The notes below the pieces were generated by a model. It searched no databases. It was not told where the DNA came from and saw only the letters and a list, made by a program, of their open reading frames with translations. Below are positions 1-7,352 of a stretch of DNA of 64,000 bases, piece by piece. The first letter of the stretch is position 1; every line of letters begins with the position of its first letter. The stretch is from Mycobacterium colombiense (GTDB lineage Bacteria > Actinomycetota > Actinomycetes > Mycobacteriales > Mycobacteriaceae), in the NCBI RefSeq assembly GCF_001672755.1, contig NZ_LZKI01000073.1:1-64000 (forward strand). The letters run 5' to 3'. The position numbers and the translations under genes are program-made.

Positions 1-504
1 GCGCTGGTAGAGGTCTCGCCACAGGTCGAGCGCCGGCACTTCGGGGTACCAGACGAACCCCGAGTAATCGGCGTCGCGGGCCGCCACGATGCCGCCCGGC
101 GCGCACACTCGCCGCATCTCGCGCAGGGCTGCTACCGGATCGGCAACGTGCTGCAACACCTGATGGGCGTGCACGACATCGAAAGTGCCGTCCGGGAATT
201 CGAGGTTGTGCACGTCGGCGGTCGCGAACGAGACGTTGGACAGATTGCGACGCCTGACTTCGGCGCGGGCAACATCGAGCACGTCGGCGACCTGGTCGAC
301 GGCGGTGACCGCCCCGGGCGCGACGAGGGTGGCCAGGTCAACGGTGATGGTGCCGGGTCCGCACCCGACGTCGAGCACGGACAGCCCCGGCTTCAGGTAC
401 GGCAGCAGGTATGCGGCGGAGTCCTCGGCGGTGCGTCGCTGATGGGAGCGCAACACCGACTCGTGGTGTCCGTGTGTGTAGGTCGCTCGATGTTCGTCGT
501 TCAC
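1..504 (-). CDS. Class I SAM-dependent methyltransferase (C-terminus cut by window edge)
   Basis: The reading frame opens with GTG at 504 and is still open at base 1, giving 168 residues. It contains the SAM-binding glycine motif LDVGCGPGT at about residues 44-52 and an acidic second motif (TAVDQV). A later motif I loop reads DGTFDVVHAHQVLQH, typical of UbiE/Methyltransf_11 enzymes, and CAPGG follows. The substrate cannot be read from the sequence. A near-perfect AT-rich inverted repeat lies 50-80 bases upstream of the start, so the gene is probably under a dedicated repressor. Start choice rests on frame and on the repeat lying outside the gene; no strong Shine-Dalgarno sequence is visible. 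Confidence 0.85.
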   Translation of the reverse strand, partial: MNDEHRATYTHGHHESVLRSHQRRTAEDSAAYLLPYLKPGLSVLDVGCGPGTITVDLATLVAPGAVTAVDQVADVLDVARAEVRRRNLSNVSFATADVHNLEFPDGTFDVVHAHQVLQHVADPVAALREMRRVCAPGGIVAARDADYSGFVWYPEVPALDLWRDLYQR

Positions 505-553
505 TGTGGCCCCTTGCCTGCCGCGTCTCGACTGGCAGCTTACGCCCAGCGGC

Positions 554-583
554 CATAATATGAAATGCGTGTCTCATATTATG
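554..583. promoter_or_regulatory. 10-10-10 inverted repeat, probable operator
   Basis: CATAATATGA (554-563) and TCATATTATG (574-583) are exact reverse complements separated by 10 bases. The element is strongly AT-rich in a GC-rich neighbourhood. It sits between the 3' end of the dipeptidase gene and the start of the methyltransferase gene, both on the minus strand. Arm centres are 20 bases apart, as expected for a dimeric regulator binding one face of the helix. It could instead act as a weak terminator for the dipeptidase, but the 10-base loop and lack of G/C pairs argue against that. Confidence 0.5.
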
Positions 584-590
584 AGATATC

Positions 591-1289
591 CTAGTCGACG
601 GGAACGTTGAGTATCGGTTGGTCGACACCGGCTCCCGGCCCGTCGAAATGCCACCACTCCCCCGAATACACCTTCAAGCCGCCGTAGGTCATGGCCGACC
701 GCAGCGCGGCCCGGTTCGCCACCGCGTCGGGGCTGATGCCCTGGGTATTGAAAGCGGTTGCCCGAGAGCTGAAGTCATCGAAGTCGGTGCCCATGTCGGC
801 CAGACAGAGCCCACCCGCGTGTTGCCCGGACGGACACGGCTGCTGCGGCGTCGTGAAGGTCACGTCGACGGAACGCCCCGATTCATGGCTGTGCGCGTAC
901 GGACCCGGACGGGCGACCCACGCTGGGTTGGGGACCAGGTTGAACATCTTGACCTGAACGTCGTGCGGCCGATAGCAGTCCCAGAACACCAGGAGGTGGC
1001 CCTGCGGGCGCAGCGCGCCGGCCGCGGCGGCCAGGCCGGGCGCCATCGATTGGTGCACAAGGCATCTGGCGTCGGAAGGGTACAGCTGGGTGTGGGTGAA
1101 GTTATTGGTGGTCGCGTAGCGCAGATCGAGCACCGCGTCGGGAACGACGGTACGGATGTCCACGAAGCCTGCCGCACGCGCGGCGTCGCTGACCGGCGGC
1201 ACATCGGGGCCTGCCTGGGCGGTGAGTGGCCCGCTCACCCAGGCAAGCGCCAGCGCGACCGTCAATAGCAGCACCCACGCGAGACGCAT
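591..1289 (-). CDS. Secreted D-alanyl-D-alanine dipeptidase, VanX/DdpX type (peptidase M15D)
   Basis: The protein has 232 residues and starts with a Sec signal peptide: MRLAWVLLLTVALALAW, then a small-residue region ending near AQA at about 26. The zinc-site signature is present: SHESGRSVDV supplies the first His and Asp ligands, and EWWHFDG near the C-terminus supplies the catalytic Glu and third ligand His. CYRPHDVQ matches the conserved arginine segment of M15D enzymes. Family members hydrolyse D-Ala-D-Ala. In a mycobacterium without a vancomycin cassette the likely role is recycling peptidoglycan dipeptide outside the membrane. No vanH or vanA-like genes are beside it, so resistance is not implied. 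Confidence 0.9.
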   Translation of the reverse strand: MRLAWVLLLTVALALAWVSGPLTAQAGPDVPPVSDAARAAGFVDIRTVVPDAVLDLRYATTNNFTHTQLYPSDARCLVHQSMAPGLAAAAGALRPQGHLLVFWDCYRPHDVQVKMFNLVPNPAWVARPGPYAHSHESGRSVDVTFTTPQQPCPSGQHAGGLCLADMGTDFDDFSSRATAFNTQGISPDAVANRAALRSAMTYGGLKVYSGEWWHFDGPGAGVDQPILNVPVD

Positions 1290-1394
1290 TCGGACATTAT
1301 CCCGATTGGTCGGTCCGGATCGGGTGAAGCACTAGATGATGTCGCAGCCGACGGGGCAGCGGCTTCCGAAAGATGGAGAGGTCCGGAAACACCA

Positions 1395-1427
1395 GTGGGC
1401 TGGTGCGAAGTAACCGCACCAGCCCAC
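1395..1427 (-). terminator. Stem-loop terminator of the cold-shock gene
   Basis: GTGGGCTGGTGCG (1395-1407) pairs perfectly with CGCACCAGCCCAC (1415-1427) around a 7-base loop. It lies 18 bases beyond the cold-shock stop codon. No U-tract follows, which is usual for mycobacterial terminators. Confidence 0.8.
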
Positions 1428-1445
1428 CGTGATGTTTGTGAAGTT

Positions 1446-1649
1446 CTAGACGGTACTGACTCCTACTGCCTGGGGCCCCTTGGCTCCTTGCTCAACCTCA
1501 AACTGAACGCGCTGGTTTTCGTCGAGCGAGCGATAGCCGTTTCCCTGGATTTCGGAGTAGTGGACGAAGAGGTCCTTCGTGCCGTCATCAGGGGTGATGA
1601 AGCCGAAGCCCTTTTCACCGTTGAACCATTTCACAGTTCCCTGTGCCAT
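1446..1649 (-). CDS. cspA: Cold-shock protein CspA
   Basis: This 67-residue single-domain OB-fold protein carries both RNA-binding motifs, KGFGFIT (RNP1, about residues 13-19) and LFVHY (RNP2, about 27-31), after the standard opening [10 protein letters not shown]. Length and sequence match the constitutive mycobacterial CspA family, which binds single-stranded RNA and DNA and acts as an RNA chaperone. The ATG at 1649 is preceded by GAGAAG. A strong hairpin terminator follows, and a small hairpin lies in the 5' leader, so it appears monocistronic. Confidence 0.97.
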   Translation of the reverse strand: MAQGTVKWFNGEKGFGFITPDDGTKDLFVHYSEIQGNGYRSLDENQRVQFEVEQGAKGPQAVGVSTV

Positions 1650-1674
1650 TTACTTACTTCTCTCATTCAAATGC

Positions 1675-1693
1675 GGATGTACCAAAAACATCC
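1675..1693 (-). other. Hairpin in cspA 5' untranslated region
   Basis: GGATGT (1675-1680) and ACATCC (1688-1693) form a six-pair stem with a 7-base loop, 26-44 bases upstream of the cspA start. Cold-shock mRNAs often carry structured leaders; a regulatory role here is inference. A possible -10 (TACCCT on the minus strand, 1704-1709) would put it at the start of the transcript. Confidence 0.35.
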
Positions 1694-2027
1694 ATGCGGG
1701 CTCAGGGTAGCACGAAGTCGGCTGTATTTTGAAAATAGTTGCGTCGCTTGCCAATTCATTCATCAGCCGTGGCCATCCGAGTGATCAGCGGAATCAGCGC
1801 GCCCAGGCTGTGACGTAGCCGCCCTCTTTGGATGCAGAAAGCACGCCCGGGCCGCATCTCACCTGAGCGGGGCATGCATGCATGGCGCCGGCTGCCTGTA
1901 GAGTGGAGGAAGACCGCGTTCTAGCGGTCACCCCGAGTCGCGAACGAAAACGCCGTGCGATTCGATCGTCGTCCGACGCCACGTAACGATGCGTATCGGC
2001 CGAACTCTTCATTCGGAAGGACAGCCC
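1694..2027. other. Gene-poor stretch upstream of cspA
   Basis: About 330 bases with no convincing gene. Short open frames on both strands lack ribosome sites and have mixed codon use. The left end holds the probable cspA promoter (minus-strand TACCCT at 1704-1709); the right end probably holds the promoter of the small plus-strand frame at 2028. Confidence 0.4.
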
Positions 2028-2171
2028 ATGGACCAGTCGAACCTGTTTTCCCACCCCGAGGCACCGAAGTATGTCGCTTCGGGCGAAACCACTGCGAAAC
2101 CGGTCGAGCACCCGACGTTTTCCGATCGGCCCGATACGGAGGCTGTCGGTTCGTCAAATTGCCGTCCCTGA
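2028..2171 (+). CDS. Possible small protein, 47 residues
   Basis: An ATG at 2028 is preceded at good spacing by GGAAGG and opens a 47-codon frame starting MDQSNLFSHPEAPKY. The product is hydrophilic and rich in Pro, Ser and acidic residues, with no membrane segment or recognised domain. About two thirds of third positions are G or C, lower than in the surrounding conserved genes. The good ribosome site is the only strong support; it may be a spurious frame. Confidence 0.35.
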   Translation: MDQSNLFSHPEAPKYVASGETTAKPVEHPTFSDRPDTEAVGSSNCRP

Positions 2172-2193
2172 TCGGCGTTGCAGCGCTGGAACG

Positions 2194-2427
2194 TCAGGAT
2201 GCTTTGGCGTACCTCCGGACCAGTTCGCCTTCTCCGAACGTACTGGTTCGCTGCTGACCGTTATCGTCCCGACTGAAAAATGTCCACTGCCCCGGACCAC
2301 TCTGCGGACCACTGATCATCGTGACCGTCAGACGCAATTCGGTGGGACGCCGCGTGCCGATGATGTCACCGACCCGGATCTGCGACGGGTGGATCTCGAC
2401 CGCGTCACACCAGTTCGCTCTTGCCAT
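2194..2427 (-). CDS. Hypothetical protein, 77 residues
   Basis: The frame begins at ATG 2427, preceded by GAGGAACGG at good spacing. The protein is soluble with alternating hydrophobic residues suggesting beta strands (IRVGDIIGTRR, LRLTVTMISG, QWTFFSRDD) and a conserved-looking tail GEGELVRRY. This resembles a small SH3-like or nucleic-acid-binding barrel, but I do not recognise the family. It has no operon partner. Confidence 0.65.
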   Translation of the reverse strand: MARANWCDAVEIHPSQIRVGDIIGTRRPTELRLTVTMISGPQSGPGQWTFFSRDDNGQQRTSTFGEGELVRRYAKAS

Positions 2428-2895
2428 GTAATCCGTTCCTCGCCGTCGCCACCACCCTACCCGTCATCCCGCTCCAAGCGGCAGATGGTAGGAATCGTCT
2501 CCTCATCCCTTGCACCGCAAGGGATTTGTTGCGGTGGACAGTGACAAGCTTGAGCTGCCGGGCGAATTCCCCAGACGCGTCCGGCCAATCCGTGCCGTGC
2601 TTGCGCGCTGTCGCCGGCCACCCGACCGCCCGGGCGGCCCGGTGGTGGCGTAGCGTTCAAGCCGAGCCGTTCGTTGTCAGCGGTGGTCCACCGCATTGTC
2701 GGCGCGGATGACACCCCGGCAATGTGATTCCTCCGTTGGTCCCGCACCCGCGGGCTCGACGACGCCGAGCGCGAAGGCACCGCCCATGGGTTATGCAATC
2801 CCGGCCATCACCCATTGGCGGAAGGCTCCGACAAATTCTGCGGATAACCGCACCTTTGTGACTAGGTGCGCGAATTGCCGACTGCGGTACTTCCG
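2428..2895. other. Intergenic stretch with two inverted repeats
   Basis: No gene can be supported in these 468 bases. Two dyads stand out: a perfect 9-3-9 palindrome at 2505-2525 (listed separately), and CGCACC (2849-2854) with GGTGCG (2865-2870) shortly upstream of the DUF5994 gene, which could be an operator. Confidence 0.5.
2505..2525. promoter_or_regulatory. Perfect 9-3-9 palindrome (hairpin or operator)
   Basis: ATCCCTTGC (2505-2513), three-base loop ACC, then GCAAGGGAT (2517-2525). It lies 78 bases upstream of the 77-residue hypothetical gene start on the minus strand. On the plus strand it is followed by TTTGTT, giving it some terminator character, but no plus-strand gene ends nearby. 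An operator is therefore at least as likely. Confidence 0.45.
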
Positions 2896-3345
2896 ATGAG
2901 CTACGCGGCCAGGACCCGGCGCCAGGCCACTCCCATCCGGCTATCGATTGCTCGCCACCTCGGCCGCGATATCGACGGCGCATGGTGGCCGCGTGCAGAT
3001 CGCATCACCAATGAATTACCCGAGCTCGTTGCGGTCCTGACTCCGTTGCTCGGGGATGTCACTTCCATCAATGTGAACTGGTCATCGCTGCAGCGGCCAC
3101 CCGATTTCAACTGGCCGGGGTGGGAAGGCAAGCGCCAGCACGTCATGACGGTGAGCGGCGCACGTGGTTGCGCGAACCTGCTGATCGTCTCTTACGCGAC
3201 CCACAGCGCGTTGGCCCTGATGGTGCTGCGCTGCGCCGCGAACCTGCCTGTCGAGGGTGCCGACCGCGCTAAACCCGCATATATTGCCGCGGAGGCGATC
3301 CTGCGGGCCGCACAACGACAATGTGAACGGTCTTCTGGATACTAG
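2896..3345 (+). CDS. DUF5994 family protein
   Basis: The 149-residue product carries the pattern I associate with actinobacterial DUF5994: DIDGAWWPR near residue 30, then ELPELVAVL and a later Trp-rich strand (INVNWSSLQ, FNWPGWEG). These small soluble proteins are common in mycobacterial genomes and have no established function. The ATG at 2896 fits the family's short N-terminus; a GTG at 2866 is in frame but would add ten unusual residues. An inverted repeat at 2849-2870 lies just upstream. Confidence 0.75.
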   Translation: MSYAARTRRQATPIRLSIARHLGRDIDGAWWPRADRITNELPELVAVLTPLLGDVTSINVNWSSLQRPPDFNWPGWEGKRQHVMTVSGARGCANLLIVSYATHSALALMVLRCAANLPVEGADRAKPAYIAAEAILRAAQRQCERSSGY

Positions 3346-3432
3346 CCCGCGACCAGCGCTATATCCCACCGCGATATCGCCAAGGCGTTCAAGGTGGTTC
3401 GGGGCTTGAGGGAGCTGTGAGGAGGGGCCGTA

Positions 3433-3864
3433 ATGCCGCTGATCGACCTGACGTTCGTTCGTGGCTCGCTGGGCGAGCAGGCCCTGAGTCGACTGGCCGA
3501 CGAACTGGTCACCGTGCTGCTGCGCGCCGAACGCGCGCCGGACACACCGTTTTTGCGCGACAACACGTGGTTGTACCTGCATCCGCTGGAGGAGGCCGAA
3601 CTCTCGATCGGCGGGCGCGGGCCCGGCGAGCCCCGGTTCAGGGTCGACTTGACGGTGTTCGAGGGCGGCCTGGATCAGGCCCGCAAGGAACAACTCGCCG
3701 CCGACGTGCACGCCGCGGTGTGCGCTGCGGCGGGAATCGATCCGCAGGGTGCACGGGCCTTTCACGTTTGGACGTTGATCCACGAGATTCCGGAGGGAAA
3801 TTGGGCCGGTGGCGGCAACGTCATCTACTACCAGCAGGTGAAAGGCCTTGCGGCACAGGATTAG
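3433..3864 (+). CDS. Tautomerase-superfamily protein
   Basis: The protein has 143 residues and begins MPLIDLTFVRG. Initiator Met removal would expose Pro1, the catalytic base of the tautomerase superfamily. The length is about twice that of 4-oxalocrotonate tautomerase and matches fused beta-alpha-beta members such as the cis-CaaD and malonate semialdehyde decarboxylase groups. The second half repeats the fold (FRVDLTVFEGGLDQARKEQLAADVHAAV). The substrate is unknown. It converges with the P450 gene, leaving only six bases between the two stop codons. Confidence 0.8.
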   Translation: MPLIDLTFVRGSLGEQALSRLADELVTVLLRAERAPDTPFLRDNTWLYLHPLEEAELSIGGRGPGEPRFRVDLTVFEGGLDQARKEQLAADVHAAVCAAAGIDPQGARAFHVWTLIHEIPEGNWAGGGNVIYYQQVKGLAAQD

Positions 3865-3870
3865 TGCGCG

Positions 3871-5151
3871 TCAGTCGGCCTGAGTGAACTCGATGTGCAA
3901 CTCCTTGAGCCCGCGCAGCAAGAACGTGGACTCGTAGCGGTAGTCGCGATTGGGCGCTACGCCGTGCTTGGCCTCACTGATCCGGATGTCGCGCGTTCGG
4001 TCCAGGAGGCGGTTGATGGTGATCTGGCCTTCCACGCGCGCCAGCGGTGCGCCCGCGCAGGTGTGGATTCCGCGACCGAACGCGATGTGCTCGCGGACGT
4101 TCTTCCGGTCAGCCTGGAATTCGTTGGGATTCTCGAATTTTCGGGGGTCCCGGTTGGCCGCTCCCAGGCACAGCATGATGACCGTGCCGGCCGGAATGTG
4201 CACTCCGCCCAGGGTGGTGGACTTGCGCGCCAGCCGGAAGTCGACCTTCGTCGGGCTTTGCATGCGCAGTGCCTCTTCGATGAACGAGCCGATCAGGCTT
4301 CGGTCGGCGCGCAGCCGCGCCTGAAGCTCGGGTTGGTCACCGAGCACCTGCACCGCGGCGCTCAACAGTTTGGTCACGGTCTCCTGGCCGGCAGCGAACA
4401 GGAAGGTGGCCGGCCGGACGACCTCCAAAAGCGGTGGGGTCGAGCCGTCGGGGTACGTGGCGGTGGCCAGGCCGGTCAGCACGTCCTCGCGCGGGCGTTC
4501 CCGCCGATCGGCGATGTAGGCGCTGAACAGGTCATCGAGATAGTGCAGCGGGTTGCTGCCCACAGGTTCGTGATCGAGCGCGCCCACCCTGGCGCCCGGC
4601 GCGTTACCGGCCCCGAGATTGCGGCGAATCTCGGCACGGTCCTCGTCGGGAACCCCGAGCAGATCGGCGATCGCCAGCGTCGCGAACGGCTTGGCGTACT
4701 CGCCGAGGAACTCACACTGACCGTTGGCGGTGAACTCGTCAAACTGCCGGTCCGCCAATTGCCAGATGTAGTCCTTGTTTTCCTGCAGGCGGCGCGGTGT
4801 GAGCAGCCGTCCCAGCAGGGAACGCGCCTTTTCGTGCTCGGGTGGGTCCATGACGACCATGTGCTCGAAGATCGGGAACTCGTGGCGGTGCGCCTCGATC
4901 TGGTCGCTTATGTCGTCCCCTTCCGGGGTGAACGGCAGCGGCGGGAACGGACCGCCAATCGCGTTGACCGCGGAGAACGAGGCGACGTCTTTGAAGGCGG
5001 CCTGGACCTCCTGGTAACCGGTGACGGCCACGACCCCGTAATGCGGCTCGCGGAACACTGGGCCCTGGCCGCGCAGGTAATCCCAGTAGGCGTACGGATC
5101 TTGCGCGATGTCGGCGTCGGTGAAGTAGTCGACGTCGGCGAGTTCGGTCAT
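3871..5151 (-). CDS. Cytochrome P450
   Basis: The 426-residue protein has the class I bacterial P450 signatures: I-helix AGQET, K-helix EEALR (ExxR), and the heme loop FGRGIHTCAGAPLAR, whose Cys is the axial ligand. There is no membrane anchor, so it is a soluble monooxygenase needing a ferredoxin, supplied by the next gene on the same strand 37 bases upstream. I take the ATG at 5149-5151 (MTELADVDYF) because it gives the usual P450 start; the frame runs open further upstream through the ferredoxin gene. The divergent TetR and the mycofactocin-type SDR suggest joint oxidation of a hydrophobic alcohol or terpenoid-like substrate. The CYP family cannot be assigned. Confidence 0.95.
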   Translation of the reverse strand: MTELADVDYFTDADIAQDPYAYWDYLRGQGPVFREPHYGVVAVTGYQEVQAAFKDVASFSAVNAIGGPFPPLPFTPEGDDISDQIEAHRHEFPIFEHMVVMDPPEHEKARSLLGRLLTPRRLQENKDYIWQLADRQFDEFTANGQCEFLGEYAKPFATLAIADLLGVPDEDRAEIRRNLGAGNAPGARVGALDHEPVGSNPLHYLDDLFSAYIADRRERPREDVLTGLATATYPDGSTPPLLEVVRPATFLFAAGQETVTKLLSAAVQVLGDQPELQARLRADRSLIGSFIEEALRMQSPTKVDFRLARKSTTLGGVHIPAGTVIMLCLGAANRDPRKFENPNEFQADRKNVREHIAFGRGIHTCAGAPLARVEGQITINRLLDRTRDIRISEAKHGVAPNRDYRYESTFLLRGLKELHIEFTQAD

Positions 5152-5188
5152 GGGTTCGATTCCTTTTCCTGGCCTGCCAAATGGCGCA

Positions 5189-5398
5189 TCACGCGTCCCC
5201 GGCGACCACGCTGATGGCTTGACGAGGGCAGGCGGCCACGGCGGCTTCGACGCTGTGGCGCAACGCTTCCCCCGGTTCCTCGTCGCAGGCCGCGACGTCG
5301 TCACCGAGCTCGAAAACCTCGGGGGCGATCTCCACGCACAGGGCGTGCGCCTCACACAGCCGGGGATCCACCCGGACACTCAGATGTGCGGTCGTCAT
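5189..5398 (-). CDS. 3Fe-4S ferredoxin, P450 partner
   Basis: This is a 69-residue ferredoxin of the actinobacterial P450-associated type. The cluster motif is reduced: CEAHALC followed by a distant ACP (AACPRQAI), with His in place of the Cys that would hold a fourth iron, so a 3Fe-4S centre is expected. It starts MTTAHLSVRVD at 5398 and lies 37 bases upstream of the P450 in the same direction, so both are probably one transcript. Its reductase is not encoded nearby. Confidence 0.92.
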   Translation of the reverse strand: MTTAHLSVRVDPRLCEAHALCVEIAPEVFELGDDVAACDEEPGEALRHSVEAAVAACPRQAISVVAGDA

Positions 5399-5442
5399 CG
5401 TCCCCTCCATTCCGGTTGACTCCGGCTTACGCCCTAACAACG

Positions 5443-5460
5443 CTGATCGATCGACCAAAT
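5443..5460. promoter_or_regulatory. Shared element, copy 1 (P450/TetR divergent promoter)
   Basis: CTGATCGATCGAC followed by CAAAT. The same 13 bases recur at 6246, upstream of the SDR gene. The core GATCGATC is palindromic. This copy lies between the divergent ferredoxin and tetR genes, just upstream of a possible -10 (TAAGAT, 5464-5469) for tetR. It is likely the operator of the TetR protein. Confidence 0.6.
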
Positions 5461-5474
5461 TGCTAAGATGCGGT

Positions 5475-6134
5475 ATGCCTACCACGGATCGCGCGAGCCG
5501 GTCAAGCAAGACCGGCACGCCCAGTCCCGCGGCGACTCGCCAAAACAAGAGGGGCGCCGATGCGGGGGCGCGCGGCAAGCTGATCGAGGCCACCGCACGA
5601 ATCATGCGCGAAGAGGGCTATGCCGCGGCCACGTCACGGCGGGTGGCCGCGGAGGCCGGCGTCAAGCAGGCCCTGGTTTATTACTACTTCCCGACCATGG
5701 ACGATCTGTTCGTCGAGGTGCTGCGCGCCGGAGCCGAGACCGCGCTGGCACGCATGCGCGCCCTGCTGGCCGACGACGACCCACTGCAAGCGCTGTGGCT
5801 GATGAACAGCGATTCCGCGGTGACGACACTGAATGCCGAGTTCATGGCATTGGCCAACCACCGCAAGGCAATTGGCGCCGAACTCAAGGCCTACGCCGAA
5901 CGGGTCCGCGACATCGAGACGGCGGCCGTGACGATGGTGCTGCGCGCCAACCACGTCGATCTCGAGGAATTCCCGCCGGTGGCCGTCTCGATGCTGATCG
6001 CGCAGGTGGCGCGCAGCCTGTGCAACGAGAGCGCGGTCGGCGTCACCCAGGGGCACGACGAGTTGCGCGCGTTCGTCGAACGCCAGATGAGTCTGCTGAA
6101 GGCGCCCGCGGCCGGACCGAGACCGAGCAGCTAG
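5475..6134 (+). CDS. TetR/AcrR-family regulator
   Basis: The 219-residue protein has a disordered start and then a canonical TetR helix-turn-helix at about residues 35-80, ending in the recognition segment VKQALVYYYFPTMDDL. The ATG at 5475 is chosen because a -10-like TAAGAT ends five bases upstream, suggesting a leaderless mRNA. The gene is divergent from ferredoxin/P450 and is followed by the SDR gene. A 13-base element is common to its own promoter and the SDR promoter, so it probably controls both sides. Its ligand is unknown. Confidence 0.92.
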   Translation: MPTTDRASRSSKTGTPSPAATRQNKRGADAGARGKLIEATARIMREEGYAAATSRRVAAEAGVKQALVYYYFPTMDDLFVEVLRAGAETALARMRALLADDDPLQALWLMNSDSAVTTLNAEFMALANHRKAIGAELKAYAERVRDIETAAVTMVLRANHVDLEEFPPVAVSMLIAQVARSLCNESAVGVTQGHDELRAFVERQMSLLKAPAAGPRPSS

Positions 6135-6245
6135 GGTCGGCCGCCCCTCCCGCGGCGATCCCCACACCATTGCCGCCGCGCGGCACCAAAATCGTGCAAC
6201 CGTCCCGGCGCCTGTTGACACTGCGGCCAAATGGTGCCACCCTTC

Positions 6246-6262
6246 CTGATCGATCGACAAAT
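6246..6262. promoter_or_regulatory. Shared element, copy 2 (SDR promoter)
   Basis: CTGATCGATCGAC followed by AAAT, matching the element at 5443. It lies 69-85 bases upstream of the SDR start, inside an AT-rich patch between tetR and the SDR gene. Recurrence of an exact 13-mer in two adjacent promoters of one functional cluster supports an operator. Confidence 0.6.
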
Positions 6263-6330
6263 AATCGAAATCGACCACAGGCGCGCCGGGCCGTCGTCAT
6301 CCCGGCCTTTCGGATCAGTGAGGTGCAGTC

Positions 6331-7170
6331 ATGGGCGGACGAGTCGAGGGCAAGGTCGCGTTCATCACCGGGGCGGCCCGGGGCCAGGGCCGCAGCCACG
6401 CGGTGCGCCTGGCGCAGGAGGGTGCCGACATCATCGCCGTCGACATCTGCACCCCGATCAGCAGCAGCAGTGAGATTCCGCCGTCGACACCGGATGATCT
6501 TGCCGAGACGGCCGACCTCATCAAGGGACTCAACCGCCGCATCGTGACCGCGGAAGTCGACGTGCGCGACTACTACGCCCTGAAAGCGGCGGTGGACAGC
6601 GGAGTCGAACAACTCGGCCGACTGGACATCATCTGCGCGAACGCCGGGATCGGCAACGGCGGCCAGACTCTCGACAAAACCAGTGAAGACGACTGGCGAG
6701 ACATGATCGACGTCAACCTCTCCGGCGTCTGGAAGACAGTCAAAGCAGGTGTGCCGCACCTGATTTCCCAGGGTCAGGGCGGATCGATCATTTTGACCAG
6801 CTCCGTCGGCGGGCTCAAGGCCTACCCGCACACCGGTCACTACATCGCCGCCAAACACGGCGTAGTCGGACTGATGCGTACCTTCGCGGTCGAACTCGGC
6901 CAGCACTTCATCCGGGTGAACTCCGTTCACCCGACCAACGTGAACACGCCCATGTTCATGAACGAGGGAACGATGAAACTGTTCCGGCCAGATCTGGAGA
7001 ATCCCGGCCCGGACGACCTCAAGGTCGCCGCGCAGTTCATGCACGTACTGCCGGTCGGCTGGGTCGAGCCGGTGGACATCAGCAACGCGGTGCTTTTCCT
7101 GGCTTCCGACGAATCACGTTACATCACAGGCCTTCCCGTCACCGTCGATGCCGGGAGCATGCTCAAGTAA
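6331..7170 (+). CDS. Mycofactocin-type SDR family oxidoreductase
   Basis: This 279-residue short-chain dehydrogenase has the cofactor loop TGAARGQGRSHAVRLA, the NAG motif (ANAG), and the catalytic Ser and YxxxK (HYIAAK). After the second beta strand it has the long insertion ISSSSEIPPSTPDDLAETAD, which marks the mycofactocin-coupled (carveol dehydrogenase-like) subfamily. In that family bound NAD is not exchangeable and electrons pass to mycofactocin. With the P450 and ferredoxin next door it probably oxidises a hydroxylated product. ATG 6331 fits the family start. Confidence 0.92.
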   Translation: MGGRVEGKVAFITGAARGQGRSHAVRLAQEGADIIAVDICTPISSSSEIPPSTPDDLAETADLIKGLNRRIVTAEVDVRDYYALKAAVDSGVEQLGRLDIICANAGIGNGGQTLDKTSEDDWRDMIDVNLSGVWKTVKAGVPHLISQGQGGSIILTSSVGGLKAYPHTGHYIAAKHGVVGLMRTFAVELGQHFIRVNSVHPTNVNTPMFMNEGTMKLFRPDLENPGPDDLKVAAQFMHVLPVGWVEPVDISNAVLFLASDESRYITGLPVTVDAGSMLK

Positions 7171-7352
7171 CACTATCCGCCGGTCGCCGGTCCGACCCGA
7201 CGCCCTGTCGCCCCGGAGCGCAACCTGGCGGCCGCGGACAGTTCATAGCCGCGACATCTCCCGTCAGGTTCAGGCCTCATCAGTTCCGCTATTACGATCA
7301 GCCAATGCGCGCGGTCGAACGCGAGCTGGCCGGAGAACGCGAGGGCAGGTCG

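Noticed and set aside
591..1289. Vancomycin resistance determinant
   Set aside because: A VanX-like enzyme alone is a common peptidoglycan-recycling dipeptidase; no VanH, VanA-type ligase or VanRS genes are nearby and the protein is exported.
1794..2111. 105-codon minus-strand frame
   Set aside because: No ribosome site, no recognisable composition, and it overlaps a better supported small plus-strand frame.
3871..5379. P450 start extended to 5379
   Set aside because: The extension is the ferredoxin gene in another frame; the P450 family begins at MTELADVDYF (5151).
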